Shown here: in pieces, positions 34,741 through 45,040 of the stretch
Position numbering within the stretch: the stretch's first letter is position 1
Layout of the letters: each line of letters begins with the position of its first letter
From: Serilophus lunatus
Lineage: Eukaryota > Chordata > Aves > Passeriformes > Eurylaimidae
Length of the DNA: 64,000 nt
NCBI GenBank assembly: GCA_013399895.1
Contig: VXBA01003145.1
Coordinates: 310,001-374,000, forward strand
Direction of reading: 5' to 3'
Made by a program: the position numbers and the translations under genes
The notes under the pieces: model-generated
What the model was told of the DNA's origin: nothing
Database searches by the model: none
What the model saw: the letters and a program-made list of their open reading frames with translations, nothing else

Positions 34741-35950
34741 AGCACAGGTACACCAAGCCTCCATACAACAGCAATACAACACCCTACACCTTGTTCTCAG
34801 CACCCTCCCTGATCATGAACAGCAGATTTGCTTCTTTGAATGTCGCTGCACAGGGAGTAAGTGATCCCAAATGACTGCCAACCATGACTCCAAGATCTTT
34901 CCCCCAAGATGTAACTCACAGTTCTGGATGTCAGCATCATGAAGGCACAGTTTAATTTCCCCTTGATGGATTACCTTACGTTTATCTACACTGAAGCTCA
35001 TATGCCCCCTTTTTGACACTCAGCCATTTTTATGAGGTCTATCTGGAGTTCCTCACCTTCCCCGTGCCATCTGTCTACCCAAAGTTTCATCAGCAAGCAC
35101 AATTTTCTGTTTACACTTGACCTGCCAGATTTTACAGCCTTTCCCATCCTAGTCATTTGAACAAGATTTCCATTCCTCAGATGCCAACCACCTCCCATGA
35201 TATGCTGTTTAATTTTCCCACTGAGTCTTCAGGCAACTGGGGGGACAACTACTTTCTTTTGAAATTGCAGCATACATTTTACCTTAACTTCTAATGCACT
35301 GTTATTAACAGCCTCCAGGCTTCTTGCAGGTTTCTTGTATTTTTGAACTGCACATTTTAAATTTCTCCTTCGTATTTCCCTTACCCCTCTCTTGAAACCA
35401 AATATCCACATATGAATGTTTTTTTCCTTCTACAATGCTAAAACTAATTGTATTGTACTCATGACCAGTGAGCTCTCCCACTAATGCCTCCTGGGCAAGG
35501 TCCTGGCACCACTTCAGGCTAAATCCAAAACAGCATCTTTTCTTGCAGGATTTAGGATTAGTTGTTCTAGGAAGCAACCATGTACTTACTCCATTGAAAA
35601 CTTTCTCTCTGTATCTCATCCTGATGAAGCACTGACCCAATCTATGTATGGACAGTTGAAATCTCCTGCTATTAATACCTGTCCTAAATTTTCAGCTTCT
35701 TTAATCTCACTTAATATTTCCTGGGGGAGGAGGAGGAGGGTGTGCCAGTAGTACAATCCTAGTACTACACTTATTATTAGAGTTGGAATTTCCACCCACA
35801 AGGATACTATAGCACTTCTCTTTTCCCATAACACTTCTACGCTACTGCACTTGGTATTATCCTTCACTTGCACTGTCACTCCTCCTCCTATACATCCTAC
35901 TCCAGTGCTCCTATAAATCTGGTAGCTTGGCAACACTGCATCTCTCTAAT
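34740..35950 (-). mobile_element. Diverged CR1/L2-type LINE, minus strand (endonuclease and RT remnants)
   Basis: Read on the minus strand, the order is that of a non-LTR retrotransposon ORF2. The AP-type endonuclease (35936 to about 35450) comes first, then a gap where most of the RT is missing, then the RT catalytic block LADET (35083-35097) and the FSVDKRKVIH block. The thumb region follows, with KKANLL and a LLLYGGLVYL block (ending near 34740). It is more diverged from the CR1 type than the neighbouring plus-strand copy and closer, as I recall, to older amniote CR1/L2-like lineages. Multiple frameshifts are present. A solo LTR starts about 30 bases beyond its 5' side. Confidence 0.82.
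35616..35936 (-). pseudogene. LINE AP-endonuclease domain remnant
   Basis: A 106-codon open minus-strand frame. It opens with LPSYQIYR, then has the glycine run in CIGGGVTVQVKDN (residues 15-27), then SLWVEI and a YYW block that aligns with the usual YRPP, and then the conserved GDFN (residues 91-94, at 35655-35666) followed by CPYIDW. This is the typical order of the exonuclease/endonuclease/phosphatase fold in CR1-like LINEs. GDFN holds catalytic or metal-site residues of the domain. The frame is lost after DWVSASSG, but homologous text (LVGEL-GHEYNTISFSI, equivalent to the SDH block) continues in another frame at about 35510-35440. The histidine of that SDH-type block is followed by E rather than lying in an intact SDH. 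Nicking activity is not expected. Confidence 0.85.
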
Positions 35951-35981
35951 TACCTGCTTTCCTGCAGGTCCCCAGGGTACC

Positions 35982-36575
35982 TGTGCTGGTTTTGGCTGGG
36001 GTAGATTTAATTTTCTTCACAATGGTTGGTATGGGGCGATGTTTTGGATTTGCACAGAACACAGGGTTGATAATATAAAGATGTTTTGGTTATTGCTGAG
36101 CACAGCTTAGACAGAGCCAAATCCTTTTCTGCTTTTCATACTGCCACACTGGTGAGGAGACTGGTGGTGCATGGGAGGCTGGCAGGAGACACAGTCAGGA
36201 AAGGCAACTCCGAATGACCAAAGGGATATTCCACACCATACAACAGCACACAGAGCTGGGAGGAAGAAGAAGGAAGAAGAGGGGACATTTAGAATGATGG
36301 TGTTTGTCTTCCTGAGTAGCAGTAACACACGATGGGGCCCTGCTCTCACAGAGATGGCTGAACACCTGCCTGCCCATGGGAAGCAGTGAAATAATTCCTT
36401 GTTTTGCTTCACTTGTGTGTGCTGTCTTTGCTTTGCTATTAAACTGTCTTTATCTCAACCCACGATTTATGAGCTCTTACCCTTCCAATTCTCTTCCTGA
36501 TTCCACTGGTGGGGGAGTGAGTGAGCAGCTGTGTGGGGCTTGCTTGCTGACTGGGATTAAACCACAGCACTGCCA
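35982..36575 (+). mobile_element. Solo ERV LTR, nearly complete
   Basis: It starts TGTGCTGGTTTTGGCTGGGG, the start of a common avian ERV LTR that I recall as ERVL-type. It continues through 'ggtatggggcgatgttttgg', 'ttattgctgagcac', 'gaccaaagggatattcca', a purine-rich GAA tract (36258-36282), 'gctgaacacctgcctgccca', 'ttccttgttttgcttc' and a likely polyadenylation signal ATTAAA (36438-36443). It ends with 'gggattaaaccacagca' near 36569. If the end is placed at CA 36574-36575, the 4-base word TACC flanks both sides (35978-35981 and 36576-36579) as a candidate target-site duplication. No internal retroviral sequence follows, so it is a solo LTR. The usual TATA box region appears mutated. It belongs to the same family and orientation as the LTRs at 1-57 and 1158-1282. 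Confidence 0.88.
36438..36443 (+). promoter_or_regulatory. ATTAAA polyadenylation signal of the solo LTR
   Basis: The hexamer ATTAAA is followed within 35 bases by T-rich sequence ('ctgtctttatctc'). In related LTRs this is where the R region ends. It could still end plus-strand transcripts crossing the LTR, but use is unproven. Confidence 0.5.
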
Positions 36576-36599
36576 TACCATGGCTGTCACTTGAGATCT

Positions 36600-39500
36600 A
36601 AACCTCTGCTTCCCCTATTTCTTCAGGCTTCCAGCACTGAGGTAAGAGCATTTGTATGTTTTGTCTTCACTCCAGTGCCTAAGAGTGAGCAGATCACTCA
36701 ACGGTTCTTGCAGCCAGCCTGATTTGTCTTTCTCCTTTACTCTAGTTTTGCAGCCCTCCTGGACTTTCTGAATGTGCACTGAGTTATGAACAGATCCTTG
36801 CCTGCCTCTCCAGACTCTACTGTGTCATTCACAGTAAGTGCTGCCATGGAGACCCTGGACTTCGGTTTCCCTGTATTTCTCTGAATACATAGCAACCCGT
36901 ATTTATCCTGCAGAACTCCCTCCCATACTCCTTCGTGTATGTCCCCAGGACCAGCACAGACTATCTCCTCTTCCACTGCATCCAGCAGGAACTCACCTGG
37001 ATGGATCCCCATGATATCTGCCCCTGTGCCCCTCACTCTTCTCAGGCGTGTCAAACCAGCTCCCACTGCACCTGACAGCTACACCTGCCACTGCCAGCAC
37101 TTGCTTCTTGCAACCACAGAAGATCTCCTCTGCTACCAGAGCAAGACAACACTCACAGGGAGAGAGGAGGTGGCATCTGAGAGGTGAGGTGCCTCCATGC
37201 CAGCAGAGCATCCTGCTCTCCTCAAAGGTCCTGCAGCAAATGTAACACCCATGTCTCCTTTTGACCTCTCTGGCCCTGTAATTAAAACACTCTGGGTTTC
37301 TCACATAGTTATGACTTCTATTATTATGCCTCTCTAACAACTACTGTGGTTGGATACAGAACTAAAGTCCTGAGACTTAGATCTGGATTCACAGTTAGAC
37401 CCATCAGAAGAGCTCTAACTGTCTAATTCAAAATCAGTTCTAGATTCATATTCAAATTTACAAAGAGGTCAAGCAGATTTGAAACTATTACTGCTATTTA
37501 ATCCACTTATCCATTTAGGTATATTATTCTACATTTTCTGGATTTCTAGCTGCCAAATGCAGTGTAAAGCATATGCAAGCTCTGTACTTCATTTTTATCA
37601 ATATTGCATCAGTTCAATGTTTTTTTTCTACTGTCTCTCCAGAAGGAGAGGTAAAATGGGAGTGACATGATAGAAATTAGCTACATGATTTGTACTAAGA
37701 TACACCCAGCAACAACTTGAACAGACTACACAGGATACACAGAATAGCTAAACCATAAGTGGAGCTGCCTCATCTGGGTATCAGAGCCAGAAAGAAGAGC
37801 CTGGGACCTTCTGTTAATTTATGGAGTTGTAAAATACAGCATAGTTTCAGATCAGAGGCTGAGTATCTGCTCACTGACTGGGATAGGAGATGAAACACCA
37901 ACAGTCTTCCAGTTTCAACCCATAAACACAGCTTCAAGTCTCTCCTTGAAGGCCTGGTCTTTGCAAGCAAATTAAGCAGTCTTAAGAGGGCAGCAGGACT
38001 GTAAGTTACTGTGGCAACAGAGACAAACCCAGAGACTGTAGGTAGTAACCTGCTCCCCCATGACAGCTTTGTGCAGCATCTTCCTGGTGCCTTAGTTCCT
38101 CCTAACATGAATGAAACCCCTCTGACAGGCACCCTTGACCTCTTTGTTAGAGCAAACAAAGAAACAAACACCCAAACAAAATTAGCATTATCCATTCAGA
38201 AAATCCAGCAGGTTTAAGGGCGAGTGACTGACAGCATCCCATCTCTTACCACAGCAGTCTCCCAAACAGCACAATATGATGGTTAATGTAAAAGGAAAAC
38301 CTGACTGAAGGGAAACCTTCCAAAAGTCTGAGCATTGTTGACAGACCCTTTAAGAGAACTGCAGTAACACAGGAGCTACAAGATTCATATCATTCAGACT
38401 GTCAACACCTCTCCTCCTCAATATTTTTGTCACCCATCATATAATCCATTTTGACTTAAACCCTCACAAGAAAAGACATGCTTAGTTCTCTCCTAACAGT
38501 CCTTGGATATCAGAGAAGGAAGTTTAATTCTGCTCCAACAAGTGTCTGTACAAAGCATGTGTGAGGAGACTAAGAAACTCTCTATCAAACTATGCTGAAA
38601 CCTCCATGTTTCCTGAAATGCACCTGCAACTAAAATCTCCACTGCAATCCCAAAGAGACAAGACAGAGAGGCTCAGATAAAGAATGTTGAAGTGCTCCAG
38701 AGAAAAAAACAACAACCTGACTACGTAAGTCACCAGCAAGTGACAGACCTCAACAGACAAGTCATTAACATCCCCAGTGACTGCCTCTGCCTATTAGTAT
38801 AAGCTGCATTAAGGGGAACAGAGCTGTAGGGAAGTCACAGAGATTAACTAAAAATAGTCAAAGAGCCAGGGAAGAACACTCCAGTTCTAAACTCTTTAGG
38901 AAACTTAAGATAAAACCTCCCCAGATGACTAGGTGACCCATGTGTGAAGTAATTCAGCAGGTCCCCATCAGGAGGGAGAATGAACTCTGCTACTGGTAAA
39001 CACACCATAACTTTCACATGCCACTGGGGTTCAGGATGGAAGGGGCCAGCTGGGGGAAGGATTCTTGTCTTATCCAGCCCAATATACACAAAAGAAAATC
39101 TGTTTATTTAGAGAATCATTCATTGGTTTCAGTGGGGAGGGAGGTTAAAGCACTACTTGTGATTCTCTAAAACCACTCGCTTTTAATTCACTGCCTAATC
39201 CTCAGGAGACATGTAAACCAGACATTTTTTTACATCGAAATAAAAGAAGCCATTCAATTACATTCAGGCTGTGTTGAAAACAAATTGGAACAGCACGAAA
39301 GTGTAAAGACTGCCAAATAAAGGAAATTTCTTCCAAGTGCAAGGCTACCACACTTAAACACAGCCCAGAGAGTAGCCAAAGCCCACTCTGACAGGTGCCT
39401 TCCCTTGTTCTCCATTGGCCATGCACCCAAAAAGCACATCTATGTTGTACATGTATGCATGGATTGCAATATGTTCAACGACTATAAACACACTGCATTT

Positions 39501-41680
39501 GCAGAAAGAGAGTGAGACCACATCCAAGTCAAAAACGCTGATCAGCTAACAGCATCTGCTGGATTAAAACTCATCAAATCAAATACAAGCAAGAGATAAT
39601 TCAAAGTTATGGAACTATATGACATTACTGGGCATTTATGCAGATAACAAGACTAAGCAGAGTTACAGCTAATGATTAAACATCTTTTGAATGCATTTTA
39701 AAGGTCACATTCAGGGCTTATGCCAGGGTTTGAAGCATAAGAAATCAAAAACGGCCTGCAATAAGGTATGGTGGGAAGGAATCATACCCCACATATTTGC
39801 TTTCTTGCCTCACTCGACAGCATCTGGTGGAGGTCACTACCAGCAACAAGGAAAGAGGAAGGACAATGCTACTGAGATTGCAGTCACAATGAAGTTACTA
39901 CATAAGTGGCAGCAGAAATCATTGGGAAATTATGTGCCTGGTCGGGTCCTCACCTTCCTCTCCCTCTCACTTGCTCATGCATACACATACAACTTCCTTC
40001 CTATACAGCTATGAGCAAACCTCCATACTTTATAACCTCTTTAATTCTTTTAAATCTCTGTTTAAAAGAGGAAATTTAGAAAGATGGCACCCGGGAGAAA
40101 AATCTTTTCTTGCCACAGACCCCTGTTACTGCTCTTCCTGAAGCCCAAACTCCTGCCTCTGTTGCTGGAGTCAGAATATGGCATCGTGAGCCAGCTGCCA
40201 TTCACTGGCCTTCTGCACAGGAAGGACAGCTTTGCCCATTCCTTCTTGTTTGGTTTTTATCATCCTGGATAGAACAGGAATGGGTCTCATCAAGAAGCAC
40301 TTGACAATGCAGCGTATCTTATCAACTCAACAGGAACAGCTCAGGATGGAGAACGGCTGGTATGAAAACAAGAGAAGGAATTGGGGGTTAGGCCCCAGAC
40401 TCTTCATGTCTACATGTGGCCTTGCACACCGAGTCCACGCTGGGGAGGGATGGCTCCTTTCTAGCCACTCTGGAAAACAGGAAACCTGGACTTGCAAACG
40501 AGGGCTTGGGTATTGCAAAACTCGAACCTGCTCTTCGATGGCTTTGCTTCTGCACATTTCTCTCACCCTGCCAACGCAGCACTGTTTTGGCTCCTGGCCA
40601 AATTCTGCTCTCACTTACACCATTGTAAAAATTAAAAGAATGAGCTCCATTAAAGTCAATAATCCGCAGTGAGATTTGATGCCCGTGTTTCAGAAACCAG
40701 CCAAAGTAACATCTATGCAACCCAGAGAAGAGTTTGTCCCGGCTCCCAGCACTCCTCAGAAGTGCTTCCCAGCCAACTCTAAATTCGACATCTCATCCCC
40801 TTGGTCATTTCAACCCAATCTGAAATGCAGCCAGCCCACGGAGCAGCTGAGACCCCAACGTGTGCCTTGAAGACTGAGCAGAGACTTTTAGGCTCACAAA
40901 ATCCCTTCCAAATCAAACAAGAGATTAAAATTCCTTGGAAGACATGCAGGTCTGGGACTTTAAAAGTGTAAGGGCAAACCCTCTTAGTTGGTATTTGTGC
41001 ACTGCTGATAAAAAAGGACTTTCTACCAGGACTTACAGATAGTTATATTCATTTGAATTATTCCCCCAACATAAAGCTCCTGTGCTGACATTTTTGTAAG
41101 ACACAGACAAAACCAGGAAAAGATTACACAGACAAATTGTATTCTTAATATGTGTTTTCCAAAACATGCTAAATCCCTAAAACTGAGCTCAAGTTACACA
41201 GGCAAGGATGATGTTTTCTGACAAACATAGCCACATGCTCTAAGCAACACCAGGAAAGAAAATACAGTGATGTCATGGTCCCAGCTCTGGTTCCTACATT
41301 CCCCCTCGTCTCCTCCATCTCTGCCCTGAATTACTCCACCGTCCAGTTACCCTGGTAGGAAACTATGCCCAGCAGACAGTCCTTAGTCATGCAAGAAGTC
41401 CTTTCTCCACTGTGAACTTTTGTGCTTTTATCTTTAGCTCTCATAAGCCTCAGGCTGACTCCTGGACATGTTTTCTTCCCCAGGGAGGTTTGGGGGTAGC
41501 CCTGGGAGATCCCAAATGCAGCCAGTGGCACTGCAGACATCCACCAGGAAAGGACTAGCCTCATATCATTTGAGTTTGGAGGATGCTTGTGCAAAGTCTG
41601 GGGGTGCTGAGTGAAGGAAACATCATTGAATGGCGAATAAAAAGCTCTCTGCAGCACCCCAAGGTCCTTCACATTTCTTT
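36600..41680. other. Unique noncoding DNA
   Basis: No gene recognised. Two overlapping minus-strand frames at 36737-37340 (109 and 115 codons, the second rich in cysteine) lie on the far side of the solo LTR from the minus-strand LINE; they are discussed among the findings. A 141-codon minus-strand frame (37770-38195) and overlapping frames at 40232-40720 on both strands show no domains. The rest is AT-leaning single-copy sequence. Confidence 0.5.
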
Positions 41681-41681
41681 G

Positions 41682-41800
41682 TAGGCTGGATGGGACTTGA
41701 AGCAACCTGGTCCAGCGGAAGATGTCCCTGCCCGTGGCAGGGGGGTTGGACTGGATGATCTTTAAGGTCCCTTCAAACTCAAACCATTCTTTGATTCTGT
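41682..41800 (+). mobile_element. CR1 LINE 3' UTR end, short copy
   Basis: A clean CR1 3' end of about 120 bases. It contains 'ggctggatgggacttgaagc', 'aacctggtccagcggaagat', 'gtccctgcccgtggcagggg', 'ggttggactggatgatcttt' and 'aaggtcccttcaaactcaaa', and it ends 'ccattctttgattctgt'. Severe 5' truncation is typical of CR1. Similarity to the recalled consensus is high, which suggests a relatively young insertion. It has no coding capacity. Confidence 0.94.
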
Positions 41801-44800
41801 GTTAGCTGAGGGCGTCCCAAACCACAGAGAATGAAGACCCACCACACGGTGCTTACACATGCAACAAGAGATCAAGCAGCCATGCAGGTAAAGCTGGCCT
41901 TTGCCAACCTGTAGGGATGGGAGATCATCCCTGTAACACATTTGTTTTCCCACTGCTGCAGAGAACTTCTGCAGTCTGCCCACGGAGCGAGAGGACAGAG
42001 GTAGGGAACACCCTTCAACCAGTTCTTTCAGACTCAAACCTACCTAAAAATCTCAAGTGGGTGGGAACCAGAACATGAAAAGCAGATCTCTGAACACCCA
42101 GGCTGAAAGAACAAGGCCATGGATTAGCTGAGGACATGGACAAAGGCCAAATTGTGATTCTTGCAATTACATAGCCAAGAGCAACCGGGAGATTTGGCCA
42201 AAAGGTCTGGCCAATATTTATTATTAATGGCAACACATGCGTCTATAGGAGGGATTACAGGTGGTCACAGCTGGCTGCTGCTCACACAGTGCTGACATAT
42301 TTTCTGCCCGGCTATTCTATTTATTATTCAAAAGTTCTGCTAATCATCTATCAACCCTTTGCAAGTTACCTGGAAATGCAAACGTAACACAAATCGCAAG
42401 CAGCTCTTCTGCAGAATCCTTACTTGCAGTGAACAACAGCAGACAGCACTTGACCAGGATTTTTTAAAGGGAATTTCAAGGCAGTTCTGAATAGAGGAAT
42501 ATTCTGTTCTTTATACTCAGCTATCAGATGGAGAAAATAATTAAATTCAAAACAGTCGCAGGATAAAAAAAAATATCACTAATGAATATCACATTCATTA
42601 GCCCATAGGGTTTGGAAGCCATAAGAACTAGTTTCAGCTTGGGAAGAAAGACCATTGTGGGGTTTCTTTAAAACACACCACATTCTCTCTTTTCAAAACA
42701 ACATTCTCATCAGAAGCATTCAAAAAGGTTTTTTTAAAAGATTTAACAAACCAGGTGAAATATTTTACTTCCAAATCAATCTTTATCCATACCAAAACAG
42801 AACAAAAATACCCACACCTAGCCAAAATTCATCGATCACTGCCACAGTTTTAGGTTATTTCCCTCCCAGGGTTCCCCACAGAGATCTTCTTTCCCATCTG
42901 GAAATTTTGTCTCAGCACAAGATGAGAGAGCTGGCAATTTGTGCAAGAATTCTGGGACACCTAAAATCTCAGAAGTTTTGGTCAGTATGAAACTCCGTGC
43001 ACGCAGCTCACATGCATCCATTAAAAAACAACAATGTACAATTTCATCCACCACGTGAAACCCCAGCTCCAGACTAGTGCAGTAAATCCATCACGTCCCA
43101 GGTGCAGGGGATATTCTCAGCAAGCAGACTGTGTGTGCACACACATCCCAAATGGAAATAGCAGTGCTTTACCTTGTTCTGTTTGGTGTGCTCAGGCCCT
43201 TCCAGGGACAGGACAGAGTGGTTCTGAGCTGTAGTCATTTCTCCTCATTTACTGGGTCGTAAAGGGAATTTTTATTTCCATTATTGCTTCTCTTTTTGCA
43301 GGACATGTCATGCTAGGATCATTAGAAATATGGGGACAGTCTATGTCACAGCTTTTTAATTCACACCCAGTAGAATGGATTTTTTTTAATAAATATTTTA
43401 AAACTATATTTAATTATATTTAAATTATATTTAAAATATTTTAAAGTGAAAACCATCTGAATCCACCTAATTTCTTTCTCAACTGGCTACTGAAAAGAAA
43501 GGCGCAAAGGAGAATTTAGTTGTTGGTGGTTATTTTTTTTCCCCAACGCAATCAATTTAATCTGCTTTGAAGAAAAGATTAATTAAACTGAGCCTAGAGC
43601 TAGATCCACATGAACCAGATCTGACTTCTCAGCACAGGCACTGGAGCTAAGGTGTCTCAGGGTCAGGCAGTCACAGCTGCTCTCAGCACCACGGCCGCTG
43701 CACAAAGCACAGAGAAGATAACTCAACCCCCACTGCTGCCAGTCAGGTTAAAAATCAAAGTCTTAGAAAGCCAGCACACTTATGGCTTCATGCAGTCAAG
43801 CAAGGTGATCACCTTTGCACAGGCTGCCTCCCACTCAGGGGGAGACACACAACAAGTCACCACCGAATGCTGGCCCAAAACCCACGGCTGTGCAGGAAGA
43901 AACACAAAGTACAGCAAGAGTTAAGCACCGAGGGATGGATGGTGGAAATTGCTCCAATAGTGTTTTTTTAAAGATAACACCCAGGAGATACCTGTAGGTC
44001 CCATCCTCTTCTCACGTCGCTCACTAACTTCAGAAAACTCAAGAGCAGGCTGGACTTTGCAGCCTTTAATCCCATCATCTCTGCAAAAACAGTTTGTCTC
44101 TTCAAGTCTATCTCATTAAATGTTACAGAAGCTGCAGCAGCTTCACTCTGCCAACTGCCTCTTCCTTGGACTTAGCCATTGCAAATTCCCCCAGATACTC
44201 AGTCTGACACTTGCACAGTGCAAGTTTCCCAGAATTAAAGGAACTTTTCTTGCTCAGACAGGAGCGCACAAGGTATGGAAGAGGCTCAGCAGCTGCTCCT
44301 GACTGGAAAACAACTTGGTTTGTTTGTTTCAGCTGCTACTGCTTAAAGACAGACATGACAGAGTTGTCCCTGCTCCACAACTCCACGTTTTGAGAATTAA
44401 ACCACCCTCAAAAACACATTGTGCATTGGCAAGTCTGGGCCATGGAGGGAAGGAGCCGTGGATCCATGACCACAACCTCAGCTACAGGGTTCAAACACCA
44501 TTTTATGGCAAAACCTTTCCTCTAGACTTACAGAATTTTGATTTTTTTTCTTTTTCAAAGAGGGGGCTGAACTGCAAAATGAGGAGTTTTTGCTTGATGG
44601 GGATATGGTGTTTTGGAGGCAGAGATCTTTCAGCCGTGTCCCACACCAGTTGGACACTGGCCTGCCCTGAACTGGAAACCATCTAACACACTCAGAGCTT
44701 GCACCCCTGGAAATGAGGATGCTGATCAGTGCTTCCTACTTTTCTGTAATCCAAGAATGGTCAAACTCCTTTCTTGTCTTGTGTTTGGTTTTTTTTTCTC

Positions 44801-45009
44801 TTTTTCCTCTTCTCCATTTTTTTCCTCTATTTAAATATTTTTTAATTTTGTTTTTATCTTTTTTTATTTAGACCACAGGACCATCCTGTGCAGTGATTTT
44901 CCTCTAAAGCCACCTAAGAAGAATTCTAAATGCAGCCTATCCAGGTATTACGCATACTTTCCTCACTTCCCTACCCCCCTCCAGTTTTATTTAGCTAAAA
45001 TTTGGGGGG
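41801..45009. other. Unique noncoding DNA, T- and A-rich towards the gap
   Basis: No gene recognised. A strongly AT-rich block with repeated TATTTAA words occupies 43380-43446. A perfect 9-base inverted repeat with a 5-base loop lies at 42579-42601. Pyrimidine- and T-rich sequence (44765-44870) precedes the assembly gap. A 123-codon frame at 44315-44686 and a 111-codon frame at 42655-42990 have no domain. Confidence 0.55.
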
Positions 45010-45033
45010 NNNNNNNNNNNNNNNNNNNNNNNN
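45010..45033. other. Assembly gap (24 N) inside a G run
   Basis: Unresolved bases flanked directly by six G residues (45004-45009) and seven G residues (45034-45040). The true sequence is probably a longer G homopolymer or G-rich repeat that resisted sequencing. The predicted frame crossing it is meaningless. Confidence 0.98.
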
Positions 45034-45040
45034 GGGGGGG

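Noticed and set aside
36258..36282. GAA-rich purine tract, first taken as a separate microsatellite
   Set aside because: Related LTRs have a purine-rich stretch at the same place, so it belongs to the solo LTR.
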